A program made the translations under genes and the position numbers. Below are positions 8,384 through 20,837 of a stretch of DNA of 64,000 bases, in pieces (position 1 is the first letter of the stretch; each line of letters starts with the position of its first letter). The notes beneath the pieces are model-generated. The model ran no database searches, was not told the origin of the DNA, and was given only the letters and a program-made list of their open reading frames with translations. The DNA is from CAVQJU01 sp963729215 (lineage in GTDB: Bacteria > Acidobacteriota > Vicinamibacteria > Vicinamibacterales > CAVVIG01), in contig CAVSND010000023.1 in NCBI GenBank assembly GCA_963729215.1, positions 248,001 to 312,000 on the forward strand, given 5' to 3'.

Positions 8384-8573
8384 GTTGACGTGACCTCTAC
8401 TATGACGTGGTGAAGCCCGCGATCTCCTTTCAGCGTGCGCTTGCGAGAGCGCGGGCTCCACGGAGATTACCTGAGGGTTTTCAGCCCTTGATCATAGCCC
8501 AGACACGCGGGCGGCGGCGACAGGGCTCGGGGCGGCTGCGCCAATTACCGGAATTTCGGAGGAGTCGTTCCGC

Positions 8574-8867
8574 CTATTTCCAACCCCTTGTCAGATAGTC
8601 GCTCATCGTGATGACGAGCAGGATCGCCAGCCAGAACACGCCCGAAAGGACCACGACCCAGGTCAGCCGTGTGCCGTGGCGCACGTGCATGAAGAACAGC
8701 ACGACGAGGACGGCCTTGAACACCGCGATCCCCAGCGCGACCACGGTGTTCAGCGGCCCGAGGTCGAAATACGCCACTTGCCAGGTCAGGTACGTACACA
8801 CCAGCAGAATGGCGAAGATGGCGAAATACGTTCGCCGGGAGACGACGTGGGCGTGCTCAGTGGACAT
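8574..8867 (-). CDS. ctaF: Cytochrome c oxidase subunit IV (caa3-type, prokaryotic)
   Basis: This 97-residue protein has three predicted membrane helices and the family pattern in which HV is followed later by FKAVLVVLFFMHVRH. It is the small accessory subunit of caa3-type heme-copper oxidases, thought to stabilise subunit I and CuB. It is the last gene of the respiratory operon and its start overlaps the end of subunit III by 11 bp. Length and position are typical. Confidence 0.88.
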   Translation of the reverse strand: MSTEHAHVVSRRTYFAIFAILLVCTYLTWQVAYFDLGPLNTVVALGIAVFKAVLVVLFFMHVRHGTRLTWVVVLSGVFWLAILLVITMSDYLTRGWK

Positions 8868-9531
8868 GCCGGCCGATCAGATACAGCAGAGGAAACAGGA
8901 AAATCCAGACGATGTCGACGAAGTGCCAGTAGAGACCGCTGATCTCGATGCGTGTGGCGTGGACGCGCGTGAGCGGACGGCGCATCGACCACCACAGCAT
9001 CACCGCCATGATGCCGAGGCCAATGACCATGTGCAGCGCGTGCAGGCCGGTCATCAGAAAGTAGAGCGAGAAGAAGATCTGCGCCTGTCTGGCATACGGC
9101 TCGGCGAACTCGAATCCCGCCCCGGGCAGGTGGTGCTCGAGGAACTCCGTCCGGTATTCGAACGCCTTGACGCCCAGAAATACCGTGCCCAGCACCATCG
9201 TCACCGCGATGAGTGAGACGAGGGAACGGCGGTCGCCCACCTGCGCGGCGCGCACGGCCAGGGCCATCGTCAGGCTGCTGGTGATGAGCACAACCGTGTT
9301 CAGGGTGCCTGCCCAGACGACCATCTCGTGGCTGGCTGCCGCGAACGCACCCGGGTACCAGTTGCGATAGACGAGGTAGGTGACGAAGAGACCGCCGAAA
9401 AACAGGATCTCCGTGACGAGGAACACCCACATGCCGAGCGTCGCGGCTTCGCTCTGCTGATCGAGATTTTCGAATTGATGCGCGAGCCCCGGATGCGCGT
9501 GCACCGCGGCCGCGCCGTGCGTGTCAGGCAA
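8857..9531 (-). CDS. ctaE: Cytochrome c oxidase subunit III
   Basis: This 224-residue subunit has about five to six transmembrane helices. The family hallmarks WVFLVTEILFFGG near residue 35 and the C-terminal FHFVD-like segment (YWHFVDIVWIFLF) are clear. It binds subunit I and may feed oxygen and stabilise turnover. It lies between subunits I and IV with short overlaps on both sides (8 bp with ctaD). The N-terminal His/Ala-rich stretch (residues 1-20) is the variable part. Confidence 0.93.
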   Translation of the reverse strand: MPDTHGAAAVHAHPGLAHQFENLDQQSEAATLGMWVFLVTEILFFGGLFVTYLVYRNWYPGAFAAASHEMVVWAGTLNTVVLITSSLTMALAVRAAQVGDRRSLVSLIAVTMVLGTVFLGVKAFEYRTEFLEHHLPGAGFEFAEPYARQAQIFFSLYFLMTGLHALHMVIGLGIMAVMLWWSMRRPLTRVHATRIEISGLYWHFVDIVWIFLFPLLYLIGRHVH

Positions 9532-11143
9532 CCTGTCCCTCCACCGGCGATCCGTAGTCGTACGGTTCCCATGTCACCGTCGGCGTCTCAGCGAAGTTTT
9601 CCGTCGGCGGCGGCGACGTCGTCGTCCACTCCAATCCGACGGCGCCCCAGGGATTGGACCCCGCCAGCCTGCCGTATCGCAGCGACCACATGAGATAGAT
9701 CATCGGGATCAGGTACCCGACGCCGAGAATCGACGCGCCCGCGGACGAGAGGACGTTCAACACCTGGAACTCAGGCGGGTACGCGTGATATCGCCGCGGC
9801 ATGCCGAGGTATCCGACCACGAACTGCGGGAAGAATGTCAGGTTGAAGCCGACGAAGATGATGCCGGCGCTCAGCTTGGCCAGCGCTTCGTTATAGAGCT
9901 TGCCGCTGATCTTCGGCCACCAGAAGTGGAGCCCGCCGAGATAGCCCATGATGGTGCCGCCCACCATGATGTAGTGGAAATGCGCGACGATGAAGTAGGT
10001 GTCGGTGACGTGCACGTCCAGGCCGACCGCCGCGAGAAAGAGCCCCGTCAGGCCGCCGATCGTGAACAGGCCGATGAAGCCGTACGCATACAGCATCGGC
10101 GTTTCCCACGACACCGCGCCCTTGTACATGGTCGCCGTCCAGTTGAAGACCTTGACCGCCGACGGGATCGCCACCAGAAAACTGAGAATCGAAAAGATGA
10201 GCGCGGAGTACACCGATTCGCCGGCGACGAACATGTGGTGGCCCCAGACGAGGAAGCCCAGGGCCGCGATCGCGACGCTCGCGAAGGCGACGAAGGGATA
10301 GCCGAACACCGGCTTGCGGCAGCCAGCCGCGACGAGCTCGCTCACGACGCCCATCGCCGGCAGCACCATGATGTACACCGCCGGGTGGGAGTAGAACCAG
10401 AAGAGATGCTGGAACAGCACCGGGTCGCCGCCGACACGCGGATCGAAGAAGCCAAAGTGGAAGATCCGCTCGGCGGCCACGAGCAGGACGGTGATGGCGA
10501 TGACCGGCGTGCCGAGGACGTTGATCAGGCTCGTGGCGTAGGTGGACCAGACGAACAGGGGCAGGCGGAACCACGTCAGCCCCGGCGCACGCATGCGATG
10601 GATGGTGACGATGAAATTCAGGCCCGTCAGGATCGACGAAAAGCCGGTGATGAAGATCCCGAGCGCCGTCGGGATGACGTTCGTCGTTGACGAGACCGTG
10701 CTGAACGGCGTGTAGAACGTCCAGCCCGTGTCGACGCCTCCGCTGAGGAGCGCGTACAGCGTGAAGAGCCCGCCGAGGATGTAGATGTACCAGCTGGCGA
10801 GGTTGAGTTTGGGAAACGCCAGATCCTTCGCGCCGATCATCAGCGGAATGAGGAAATTCCCCAGCACGGCCGGAATCGCCGGGATCAGGAAGAAGAACAC
10901 CATCATCACGCCGTGCATCGTGAACAGCTTGTTGTAGGTTTCGTCCGTGACGAAGTCGCCGGCAGGCGTCGCCAGCTCGAGCCGGATGAGGACCGCGAAG
11001 GCACCGCCGACGAAAAAGAAGAATGTGACGCCGGCGAGATAGAGCAGCGCGATGCGCTTGTGATCGCGCGTCAGCAGCCACGATCTGATGCCGTAGCCGT
11101 CGTTCAGATAGTGATGGGGCGGCGGCGCAATGGGGTTCGACAT
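9524..11143 (-). CDS. ctaD: Cytochrome c oxidase subunit I (A-type heme-copper oxidase)
   Basis: This 539-residue catalytic subunit has 12 core helices holding low-spin heme a, heme a3 and CuB, and reduces O2 to water while pumping protons. Visible landmarks are TMHGVMMVFFF in helix II, and FWFYSHPAVYIMVLP, with the CuB His and a Tyr in the YSHPxV form that marks type A2 oxidases (lacking the D-channel Glu). Others are WGHHMF and, in helix X, VAHFHYIMVGG with the heme His ligands. The start is ATG 11143 (MSNPIAPPPHHY), 2 bp after the subunit II stop; the longer reading frame runs into ctaC in another frame. Confidence 0.96.
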   Translation of the reverse strand: MSNPIAPPPHHYLNDGYGIRSWLLTRDHKRIALLYLAGVTFFFFVGGAFAVLIRLELATPAGDFVTDETYNKLFTMHGVMMVFFFLIPAIPAVLGNFLIPLMIGAKDLAFPKLNLASWYIYILGGLFTLYALLSGGVDTGWTFYTPFSTVSSTTNVIPTALGIFITGFSSILTGLNFIVTIHRMRAPGLTWFRLPLFVWSTYATSLINVLGTPVIAITVLLVAAERIFHFGFFDPRVGGDPVLFQHLFWFYSHPAVYIMVLPAMGVVSELVAAGCRKPVFGYPFVAFASVAIAALGFLVWGHHMFVAGESVYSALIFSILSFLVAIPSAVKVFNWTATMYKGAVSWETPMLYAYGFIGLFTIGGLTGLFLAAVGLDVHVTDTYFIVAHFHYIMVGGTIMGYLGGLHFWWPKISGKLYNEALAKLSAGIIFVGFNLTFFPQFVVGYLGMPRRYHAYPPEFQVLNVLSSAGASILGVGYLIPMIYLMWSLRYGRLAGSNPWGAVGLEWTTTSPPPTENFAETPTVTWEPYDYGSPVEGQVA

Positions 11144-11145
11144 GG

Positions 11146-12090
11146 TTACTGCCCGGCCTTCTGCGTCTGGAGCGATTTGATGTATTCGATCAACTGGAGC
11201 AGCTGGTCTTCGCTCACCAGCCCCTGGAACGTCGGCATGATCGGCTGATAGCCGGCGGTCACCTTCGCCGACGGGTTCAGGATCGATTCGCGCAGGTAGG
11301 CCTCGTCCGCGACAATCGTGCCGCCCGACTGGAGACTCACCGTTTTTCCGAGCAGGCCATCGAGAACCGGACCGCGGCCCTGCGCATCCGGCCGGTGGCA
11401 CGTGTTGCAGGCGAGGTCGGCGAACAGCTTCTGGCCTGCGTCAGCCAGCGATCCGCCCGGCGTGCCGCCGCTCAGCCACGCCTGATAGTCGGCCGGCGCC
11501 ATCACGATGACTTCGCCGGTCATCCCCGAGTGTTTCGTCCCGCAATATTCCGCGCAGAAAAGGTGGTATCGCCCCGGCTTGGTGGCGCGGAACCAGAGCG
11601 TGACGTAGCGTCCGGGGATCACGTCGACCTTCAGCCGGAACGCCGGCACGAACACGTCGTGGATGACATCCTCGGACGTCGCAATCAGCCGGATGTTGCG
11701 TTCGACCGGCACGTGGAGCTCGTTGATCTCCCGCTGCCCGTCGAGGTGCTGGAACTTCCACATCCACTGCTTGCCCACCACGTAGATGTTCAGGGCATCG
11801 TCCGGGGGGTGCGTCATCGCGAAGAACACGCTGGCGCCCCAGACAAAGATGACCATCGTGATGATCAGCGGCACGATGGTCCACGTGAGCTCGAGGATCA
11901 TGCCGCCGTGGATGGTTCTGCCGACCGCGCCGGGCGACCGGCGGTGGTATTTCACCGCGTAGAACACGATCAGCCCGGCGATGAGGAGGGAGAAGAAGGC
12001 CGCGATCGCGAGCAGGAAGAAGTACAACGCGTCCACGCGCCCGGCGATGGACGAGGCGGACTCCGGAAACAGGGGGAAACCAGACCACAT
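11146..12090 (-). CDS. ctaC: Cytochrome c oxidase subunit II with fused cytochrome c domain (caa3 type)
   Basis: This 314-residue protein has an N-terminal two-helix hairpin, a cupredoxin domain with CuA ligands (His in EDVIHDVF; Cys-x3-Cys, His and Met in CAEYCGTKHSGM) and a C-terminal cytochrome c domain with CNTCH and axial Met near MPTFQG. The fused heme makes this a caa3 oxidase, which receives electrons directly, here presumably from the alternative complex III encoded upstream. The start is ATG 12090, just after the SCO gene stop. No cleavable signal is obvious; helix 1 follows a short N-tail. Confidence 0.95.
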   Translation of the reverse strand: MWSGFPLFPESASSIAGRVDALYFFLLAIAAFFSLLIAGLIVFYAVKYHRRSPGAVGRTIHGGMILELTWTIVPLIITMVIFVWGASVFFAMTHPPDDALNIYVVGKQWMWKFQHLDGQREINELHVPVERNIRLIATSEDVIHDVFVPAFRLKVDVIPGRYVTLWFRATKPGRYHLFCAEYCGTKHSGMTGEVIVMAPADYQAWLSGGTPGGSLADAGQKLFADLACNTCHRPDAQGRGPVLDGLLGKTVSLQSGGTIVADEAYLRESILNPSAKVTAGYQPIMPTFQGLVSEDQLLQLIEYIKSLQTQKAGQ

Positions 12091-12093
12091 GGG

Positions 12094-12975
12094 CTAGGAA
12101 GACCGCGAATTGTGGGCCGCGACGTGCGGACTGCCGACTGCCTGACGCCGTTCGCGCCGGACCATGAGAAACACGAACGAACCGAGCCCGAGGACGGTGG
12201 CGATGCCTGCCACGCGCAGCGCCCGCATGACCATGAAACCGTACCGGCCCGTCATCGGATCGTAGTGATAGCAGTAGAGCAGCAGCGTATCGACCGCTGT
12301 GCCGACCTTGCCCTCCGAGGCTTCGACCAGCGCCAGCCTGAGATCGCGCGGGCCGAACTCGATACCGAACATGTAGCGCGCCAGGCGGCCGTCCGGCGTC
12401 AGCACGATGACGCCGCTCGGATGCGCGAACTGCTGCGTCGCCTCGTCCCACGCGTACCGGAAGCCCGCCGCCTTTGTCAGCCGATCGATGGCGGGCCGGT
12501 CAGCAGTCAGGAAGTGTGAGGCCGCCGCGGCCTCCTGGCGGCCATAACGGCGAAGATAGTCCGCCTTCTTCTCGTGCGCCGCCCCCGGCCTGTCGCGCGG
12601 ATCGAAGCTGATCGCGACGACCTCGAGGTCGCGCCCAGGGGTGAGCGCGATCACGCCAAGCGCGCTCGCCAGGCCGCCGATCACCTGGGAGCACAGCATC
12701 GGGCAGCTGTAATAGGAAAAGATCAGCACGACCGGGCGTTGGCCGAAGTACGTTCCGATGGGGACGATGCGGCCGTCCTCGTCGCGAACGGGCGTGTCGA
12801 GCGGCAGGCGCTGCCCGATATTCTGGTCGAAGCCGATCTCCCGCAACGGGGCCGGCAGCGCCGACGACACCATGCCGGCCTCTCGCTTGTAGCCAACGTC
12901 CGGTCCGCTCGCCATCTGCGCGCTGGCGACGGCAGGCAGGAACGACAGCACGAGGGCCGTCAGAAGGCGTCTCAT
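12094..12975 (-). CDS. SCO1/SenC-family copper chaperone
   Basis: This 293-residue thioredoxin-fold protein is exported and delivers copper to the CuA site of cytochrome oxidase. The copper ligands are the CxxxC of SYYSCPMLC and the distal His of QQFAHPSG. The signal peptide is at residues 1-20 (LLTALVLSFLPAVASA), and there is a C-terminal helix (VAGIATVLGLGSFVFLMV) that would anchor it to the membrane. The start is ATG 12975, overlapping the upstream stop as ATGA; the longer frame to 13080 is not supported. It sits directly before ctaC, which it probably metallates. Confidence 0.92.
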   Translation of the reverse strand: MRRLLTALVLSFLPAVASAQMASGPDVGYKREAGMVSSALPAPLREIGFDQNIGQRLPLDTPVRDEDGRIVPIGTYFGQRPVVLIFSYYSCPMLCSQVIGGLASALGVIALTPGRDLEVVAISFDPRDRPGAAHEKKADYLRRYGRQEAAAASHFLTADRPAIDRLTKAAGFRYAWDEATQQFAHPSGVIVLTPDGRLARYMFGIEFGPRDLRLALVEASEGKVGTAVDTLLLYCYHYDPMTGRYGFMVMRALRVAGIATVLGLGSFVFLMVRRERRQAVGSPHVAAHNSRSS

Positions 12976-13358
12976 GGCTTGCGGCCTTCCGGTGAACGCG
13001 ACGGCAGTCCTCGCTCGAGGGTGAGCCTCATGGCCTCGTCGATGGGGATCCGGACGATTCCCGAGTCCTTGTCCACCCACCCGTAGGTCCGGAGCAGCCG
13101 CTCTTCGGACTGGCGAAGCGTCTGCAGGTCTTCGCGCGGGTTCGTTTGAAGCCTCGGTTCCGGCGGCAGCCGCTGTTCGTAGCTGGCGGCGAGCGGAAAT
13201 TCCCTTGGTGCGGTGTCGGTGGCGCTGCGGGCCAGGAACAGGACGAGCAGCCAGACGAGCCCGGCCAGAAACATTGTGACCGCGGCCAGGCCGGCGCCCA
13301 CACCCAGGATGGCCCTGACGTTGACGTCGCTCTTCTCGTGGCGGACGTGTTCGCTCAT
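12972..13358 (-). CDS. Small single-helix membrane protein of the ACIII/caa3 operon, function unknown
   Basis: This 128-residue protein has one transmembrane helix (about residues 13-35) and a periplasmic, charged C-terminal region with PREDLQTLRQSEERLL and IPIDEAMRLTLERGLP. The latter resembles the tail motif of proteins that accompany alternative complex III clusters. It overlaps actF (4 bp) and SCO (ATGA), so it is translated with them. I do not recognise a defined family. A role as an assembly or linker subunit between complex III and the oxidase is inference. Confidence 0.75.
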   Translation of the reverse strand: MSEHVRHEKSDVNVRAILGVGAGLAAVTMFLAGLVWLLVLFLARSATDTAPREFPLAASYEQRLPPEPRLQTNPREDLQTLRQSEERLLRTYGWVDKDSGIVRIPIDEAMRLTLERGLPSRSPEGRKP

Positions 13359-14575
13359 GGCAGCGCCGGTCCCGGCTGATCGCCCGCCCGCTGAATGATC
13401 GGGCCCATGGTTTCCTCGAACTCCGGATCGAAGACCGGGAGGATGGCGCGGCCCCGAAGCTGCCAGACGAAGCAGCCGAGCCAGAGCGCCGACAACGAAA
13501 GCGGGAGGAGGACGTCGAGCCAGGAGACGGATATGCCGCCTTCGTGAAACTCCGGCGCGATCAGCCAGAACAGATCCACCAGCCGCACGACCAGGATGCC
13601 GACCGCCACTTTTTCAAGGATCGCCGCGGTGCGCTTGACCCGTCGAGACAGCAGCACGAGGAACGGCACGGCGAAATGCACGACGATCAGCACGACGCCG
13701 ACGGTCCGCCACCCGGTCTGCAGGCGACTCTGATACCAGGCGATCTCGTGGGGCAGATCGCCCGCCCAGATGATGAGGTACTGCGAGAAGGCGAAGTACG
13801 CCCACAGCATGACGAACGCGAGCATCAGGTTGCCCGCATCGTGAAAGTGGGCGGGCACGATGAGCTGGTCGAGCGGCTCCCGGCGGCCGAGCCACGCAAT
13901 CACCACGATCAGAAAGGCAATGGCCGTCAGCCCCTGGCCTCCGATGATCAGCACGCCGTAAATCGTGGAGAACCAGTGAGGGTCGAGCGACATCAGCCAG
14001 TCGAAGGACGCGAAGGTGATGGTGAGGCCGTATCCCAGGAGGCCCGCGCCGCTCAGCCTCTGCATCCGCTGGGACAGGTGCCGCTCGCCGGTCCGGTCCT
14101 GCTCGAGTGACCACGTGTTGAGGAAATACGAGATGGCGTTCCAGACGAGAAAATACAGCGCGGCGCGAACGAGGAAGAACGGGGTGTTCAGATACACGTG
14201 CTTGTGCTGCAGGATTTCGTCCCTCGCGACCAGATCCGCGTGCGTCCACGGGTAGAGCCGGCCCATTCCCAGCACGATCGGCAGGAACAGCAGCGTCATG
14301 ATCGGCAGCACGCGCGTGGCGGCGCCGATGGGACGGCGCAGCACGACGCCCCACGCGCCGCCCGACAGCTGGTGCACCATCCCGAGCGCGAGGCAGCCCA
14401 GGGTGGCGCCAAGACAGAACATGTACGCCGTGAGATAGGACTGGAAAAACTGCGTCGGGTTGAACGCGCCGCCAACGGCCGCGAGCAGCAGGCCCCCCGC
14501 TCCGACGGCGAGCAGCGTCCGCTGGTGCCGCGCCAGCTCCGGGAGCATCGCATCGGCGGTCTGTTCGAAGACCAT
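13355..14575 (-). CDS. actF: Alternative complex III subunit F (NrfD/PsrC-like integral membrane subunit)
   Basis: This 406-residue polytopic protein has about ten helices and is one of the two large quinol-oxidising membrane subunits of alternative complex III (ActF). Family-like segments include NPTQFFQSYLTAYMF, FDWLMSLDPHWFSTIYGV and the later AYFAFSQYLIIWAGDLPHEIAWY. The start is ATG 14575 (MVFEQTADAML), which shares one base with the actE stop (TAATG). Upstream in-frame residues are Arg-rich shadow sequence. It works with ActC, ActB and ActA to pass electrons from quinol to a c-type heme. Confidence 0.9.
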   Translation of the reverse strand: MVFEQTADAMLPELARHQRTLLAVGAGGLLLAAVGGAFNPTQFFQSYLTAYMFCLGATLGCLALGMVHQLSGGAWGVVLRRPIGAATRVLPIMTLLFLPIVLGMGRLYPWTHADLVARDEILQHKHVYLNTPFFLVRAALYFLVWNAISYFLNTWSLEQDRTGERHLSQRMQRLSGAGLLGYGLTITFASFDWLMSLDPHWFSTIYGVLIIGGQGLTAIAFLIVVIAWLGRREPLDQLIVPAHFHDAGNLMLAFVMLWAYFAFSQYLIIWAGDLPHEIAWYQSRLQTGWRTVGVVLIVVHFAVPFLVLLSRRVKRTAAILEKVAVGILVVRLVDLFWLIAPEFHEGGISVSWLDVLLPLSLSALWLGCFVWQLRGRAILPVFDPEFEETMGPIIQRAGDQPGPALP

Positions 14576-15246
14576 TATCGAAGCGCCTCCCGCTCTCGCG
14601 AGGGCACGTCGGCGATCGTGGCGTGCTCGCTCAGCTGCAGCGCGCGGATGTAGGCGGCGATCGCCCATCGATCGCGCGCGTTGACCTGATCCGCATACTC
14701 CGGCATGGCGCCGAAACCGTTCGTCATGACGTCGATGAAGTGGCCCACCGGCGCATTGCGGAGCCGGTCGTCGTGGTATGACGGCGGGCGCCGGTAGCCG
14801 CGCCGGACCACCATCCCGTCGCCGGCGCCTGTCCGGCCGTGGCAAGGCGCACAGAAAATATCGAAGCGTTCGCGGCCGCGCGCCATGACGTTCGCATTCA
14901 CGGGAAACGGAAAGACATTGGCATCGGCGTTGCCGGTCTTCCCGGTCTCGAGCAGCGAGTCGTCGTGCAGCTGTCCCTGCGCGACGGTGCCGGCCACGAG
15001 AGGACGCGCCGATCTGGCGTCACCGAAGAACGTGGACTCGCGGAGCGGCGTGAATTTCGGCTGGTCGTGCATGTCCTGGCGGCACGCTGCGAGAAAGAGA
15101 GAGAACGCAGAGACGATAACTAACGCAGAGATCGCAGAGATCGCGGAGGTACTTTGTGCTGTGGTGCTCCTCGCGGAGATACTATTCTTCTCTGCGATCT
15201 CCGCGATCTCTGCGTTAGCACGTCTCCGCGTTCTCTCAGTGCGCAA
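14575..15246 (-). CDS. actE: Alternative complex III subunit E, monoheme cytochrome c lipoprotein
   Basis: The mature part is a typical ActE: a lipobox (FLAAC) followed by a cytochrome c domain with CAPCHGR and a likely Met ligand in FGAMPEY. The protein would be lipid-anchored and carry one heme. The N-terminus is odd. The only in-frame start codon I find upstream of the lipobox is a TTG at 15246 overlapping the actD stop, and residues 10-40 are read from an AEIAEIAE/AISAISA repeat. Either the repeat has displaced the native start or an indel hides it. It overlaps actF by one base. Confidence 0.88.
   Translation of the reverse strand: MRTERTRRRANAEIAEIAEKNSISARSTTAQSTSAISAISALVIVSAFSLFLAACRQDMHDQPKFTPLRESTFFGDARSARPLVAGTVAQGQLHDDSLLETGKTGNADANVFPFPVNANVMARGRERFDIFCAPCHGRTGAGDGMVVRRGYRRPPSYHDDRLRNAPVGHFIDVMTNGFGAMPEYADQVNARDRWAIAAYIRALQLSEHATIADVPSREREALR
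15099..15237. repeat. 139-bp inverted repeat (AACGCAGAGATCGCAGAGATCGC type), copy 1
   Basis: The left arm (about 15099-15148) is built of GAACGCAGAGAC, then AACGCAGAGATCGCAGAGATCGC. The right arm (about 15190-15237) is its near-perfect reverse complement. The centre (15149-15189) is less ordered. In one frame it encodes AEIAEIAE and in the opposite sense AISAISA. It overlaps the actD stop and the 5' end of actE. A second copy is at 28371-28455. Confidence 0.85.
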
Positions 15247-15770
15247 CGTCGGATACCTCGCGCGGCTTCAGCGACTTCAAAAACTCCCGTGTGTCCTCGA
15301 GATCGAACTTCCTGTCCCTCGATTCGATGCAGAGGAAGAACCGGTTGCGGCTGGCGAGCGCAAATCTCTCGACGTTGAACACCGGGTGATATGGCATCGG
15401 GAGGCCGTTGAGGGCCAGCATCCCGAAGACGGCCGACAGCGCCGCGCCGAGAATCGTGCACTCGAACGTCACCGGAATGAACGCCGGCCAGCTGTTGAAC
15501 GGCCGCCCGCCGACGTTGAGCGGATAGGCCACGGCCATCGTCCAGTACCTGAATCAGGAACCCGCCGATGCAGCCGATCAGCCCGCCGAGAAAAACAATA
15601 AGCGGCAGCCGGCTGTGGTGCGAGCCCAGCGCGTCGTTCAGTTCCTCGATGGGCATCGGCGAATACGCGTCCATACGGCGGTATCCGGCCTTGTGCGCGC
15701 TCTCGGCAGCCAGCACCAGCTGTTTCGGATCGTCGAACTCCGCCATCAGGCCGTAAATGCGCCTCGGCAT
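15236..15770 (-). CDS. actD: Alternative complex III subunit D, frameshifted (+1 near 15548)
   Basis: The first part, from ATG 15770, reads RRIYGLMAEFDDPKQLV and then a helix LIVFLGGLIGCIGGFLIQ. The second part, in another frame, reads YPLNVGGRPFNSWPAFIPV and continues through a second helix to FNVERFALASRNRFFLCI, the expected ActD (DUF3341-type) core. Removing one C of the CC at 15548-15549 joins them as FLIQ-YW-TMAVAYPLN, giving 177 residues, the normal size. ActD is a two-helix membrane subunit that binds ActC. The start overlaps the actC stop as TGATG. The break is probably a sequencing insertion. Confidence 0.85.
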
Positions 15771-17145
15771 CAGCGGCTCCTCGTATCCTCGTCCACCCTG
15801 GCTTCCGGCAGCATCGTCCGCATCTCGAAGATGGAGATCATCGGCAGAAATCGCAGGAACAGGAAGAGCAGCGCGAGGAACAACCCGATGGTGCCGACGA
15901 AAGTGGACCAGTCCCAGAATGTTGGCGCGTACATGCCCCAGGATGACGGCAGGAAGTCGCGATGGAGGCTGGTGACGATAATCACGAACCGTTCGAGCCA
16001 CATGCCGATGTTCACGACGATCGAGATGACGAAGAGCACCGGGACGCTCGTGCGCACGCGCTTGAACCAGAGCGCCTGAGGAGCCGCGATGTTGCAGAAA
16101 ATCAGCGACCAGTAGGCCAGTGCGTAGGGGCCCGTCATGCGGTTGATCGGCACGAACCCTTCGTACCGATCGCCGCTGTACCAGGCAATGAACGCTTCGG
16201 TGAGGTAGCCGTAGCCGACGATGAGACCCGTCACCAGCATGACCTTCGCCATGTTCTGCAGGTGCCGCATCGTGATGAAGTCTTCGAGCTTGTAGACCGC
16301 GCGAATCGGAATCGCGAGCGTGAGCACCATCGCGAAGCCGGAGTAGATAGCCCCGGCGACGAAATAGGGCGGGAAGATCGTCGTGTGCCAGCCGGGCACA
16401 ATGGAAATGGCGAAGTCGAAGCTCACGACCGTGTGAACGGACACGACAAGCGGCGTGGCCAGGCCTGCGAGCAGCAGGTAGGCGGTCTCGTACTGGTGCC
16501 AGTGCTTCGCCGATCCCCGCCAGCCCATCGCCAGCATGCCGTAGATGATGCGTCCGGCACGGGACTGCGACCGGTCGCGCAGCGTCGCCAGATCGGGAAG
16601 CAGGCCGACGAACCAGAAGAGCAGCGACACGGTGGCGTACGTCGAGACGGCGAAGACGTCCCACACGAGCGGACTGCGGAACTGCGGCCAGACGCCCATC
16701 GTGTTCGGGTACGGGACCAGCCAGTAGGCGAGCCAGGGCCTTCCCGTGTGGAAGAGCGGGAAGATTCCGGCGCTGGCGACGGCGAACAGCGTCATGGCTT
16801 CGGCGAATCGATTGATCGACGTCCGCCACGACTGTCGGAGCAGCAGGAGGATCGCGGAGATCAGCGTCCCGGCGTGGCCGATGCCGATCCACCACACGAA
16901 GTTCGTGATGTCGAACGCCCAGTCCACCGGCTGGTTGTTGCCCCAGATTCCGATGCCTTTGACGACGAGGTAGCCCAGCGACACGAACAGCAGCATCGCC
17001 AGCAGGAACGCGGCGCCGAAGCCGAGGTACCACCAGCGCGGCGTTCGCCGTGCGAGCACGATCGCGCTGATCTTGTCGGTCACCGAGCCGAACGTGTACC
17101 CGGGTCCCATGATCGGCGGCGGAGCGACGTTCGGCGTCGAGTCCA

Positions 17146-17146
<1 letters not shown>
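15770..17146 (-). CDS. actC: Alternative complex III subunit C (NrfD-like integral membrane subunit)
   Basis: This 458-residue protein has about ten transmembrane helices. It is the larger NrfD/PsrC-type subunit that forms the quinol site next to the ActB iron-sulfur domain. Diagnostic stretches are NFVWWIGIGHAGTLISAILLL, HTGRPWLAYWL and GWHTTIFPPYFVAGAIYSG. The start is ATG 17146, sharing a base with the actB stop (TGATG); the end overlaps actD by one base. The protein is intact. Confidence 0.93.
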
Positions 17147-20115
<2,969 letters not shown>

Positions 20116-20119
<4 letters not shown>

Positions 20120-20766
20120 CGGTGACATGTTGAACAGCTCGTGAGTTTCTGGATGTGATACTCGGCGACGAGGCGCCGCCCGACCTCGAGCTGGTTCGCC
20201 GGCGGAACGTAATCGACGCGGAAAACGGCATCGCGCGGGCGCACGTAGGCTTCAGGCTGCCGGTGGCAATCGAGGCACCATGCCATCTGCAGCGATTGTT
20301 CCTGCCACATCAGCGGCATCCGATCCACCTGGCCGTGGCATGTGGTGCAGCCGACGCCCTTGTTTACGTGGATGCTGTGGTTGAAAAAGACGAAGTCAGG
20401 CAGATCGTGCACGCGCGTCCACTCGATCGACCGTCCCGTCCTGAAGCTCGACCGCACAGGTTCGAGGTACGGGCTCGTCGAAAAGATCTGCGCGTGACAC
20501 TGCATGCACGTTCGGGTCGGCGGGATTCCGGCAAAGGACGACTCCTCGACGGACGTGTGGCAGTAGCGGCAGTCGATCCCGTTGCCGGCGACGTGGCGTT
20601 CGTGGCTGAATTGGATGGGCTGCTCGCGGGCGACGTTGACTTCAGTGACCCACGGCGAGCGGTTGATTTTGTCGAACAGGCCGAGCAGACCCGCTACGGC
20701 GAAGACGGCGCCGAAGATGCTGACTTTCGAAATCGTGTTGGTACTGCGGTGAAAGATCTGGGCCAT
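20116..20766 (-). CDS. actA: Alternative complex III subunit A, pentaheme cytochrome c
   Basis: This 216-residue protein has an N-terminal membrane anchor (residues 14-32) and five CxxCH heme sites: CRYCH, CMQCH, CTTCH, CLDCH and CSTCH, the fixed number for ActA. It sits on the periplasmic face and accepts electrons from ActB. It is the first gene of the respiratory operon; the S9 peptidase gene upstream ends 71 bp away on the same strand, so a promoter in that gap or read-through are both possible. Confidence 0.94.
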
Positions 20767-20837
20767 CGCCGCACACGAGCCGTCTTTGAGCTTACCTGTT
20801 GTGCACGTCGCTGCGCGAGTGGTTTCGATCCTGGAGG

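Noticed and set aside
12111..12150. Short repeat GCGGACTGCCGACT shared with 30470-30500
   Set aside because: Match is short and one copy lies in the SCO coding sequence; could be coincidence.
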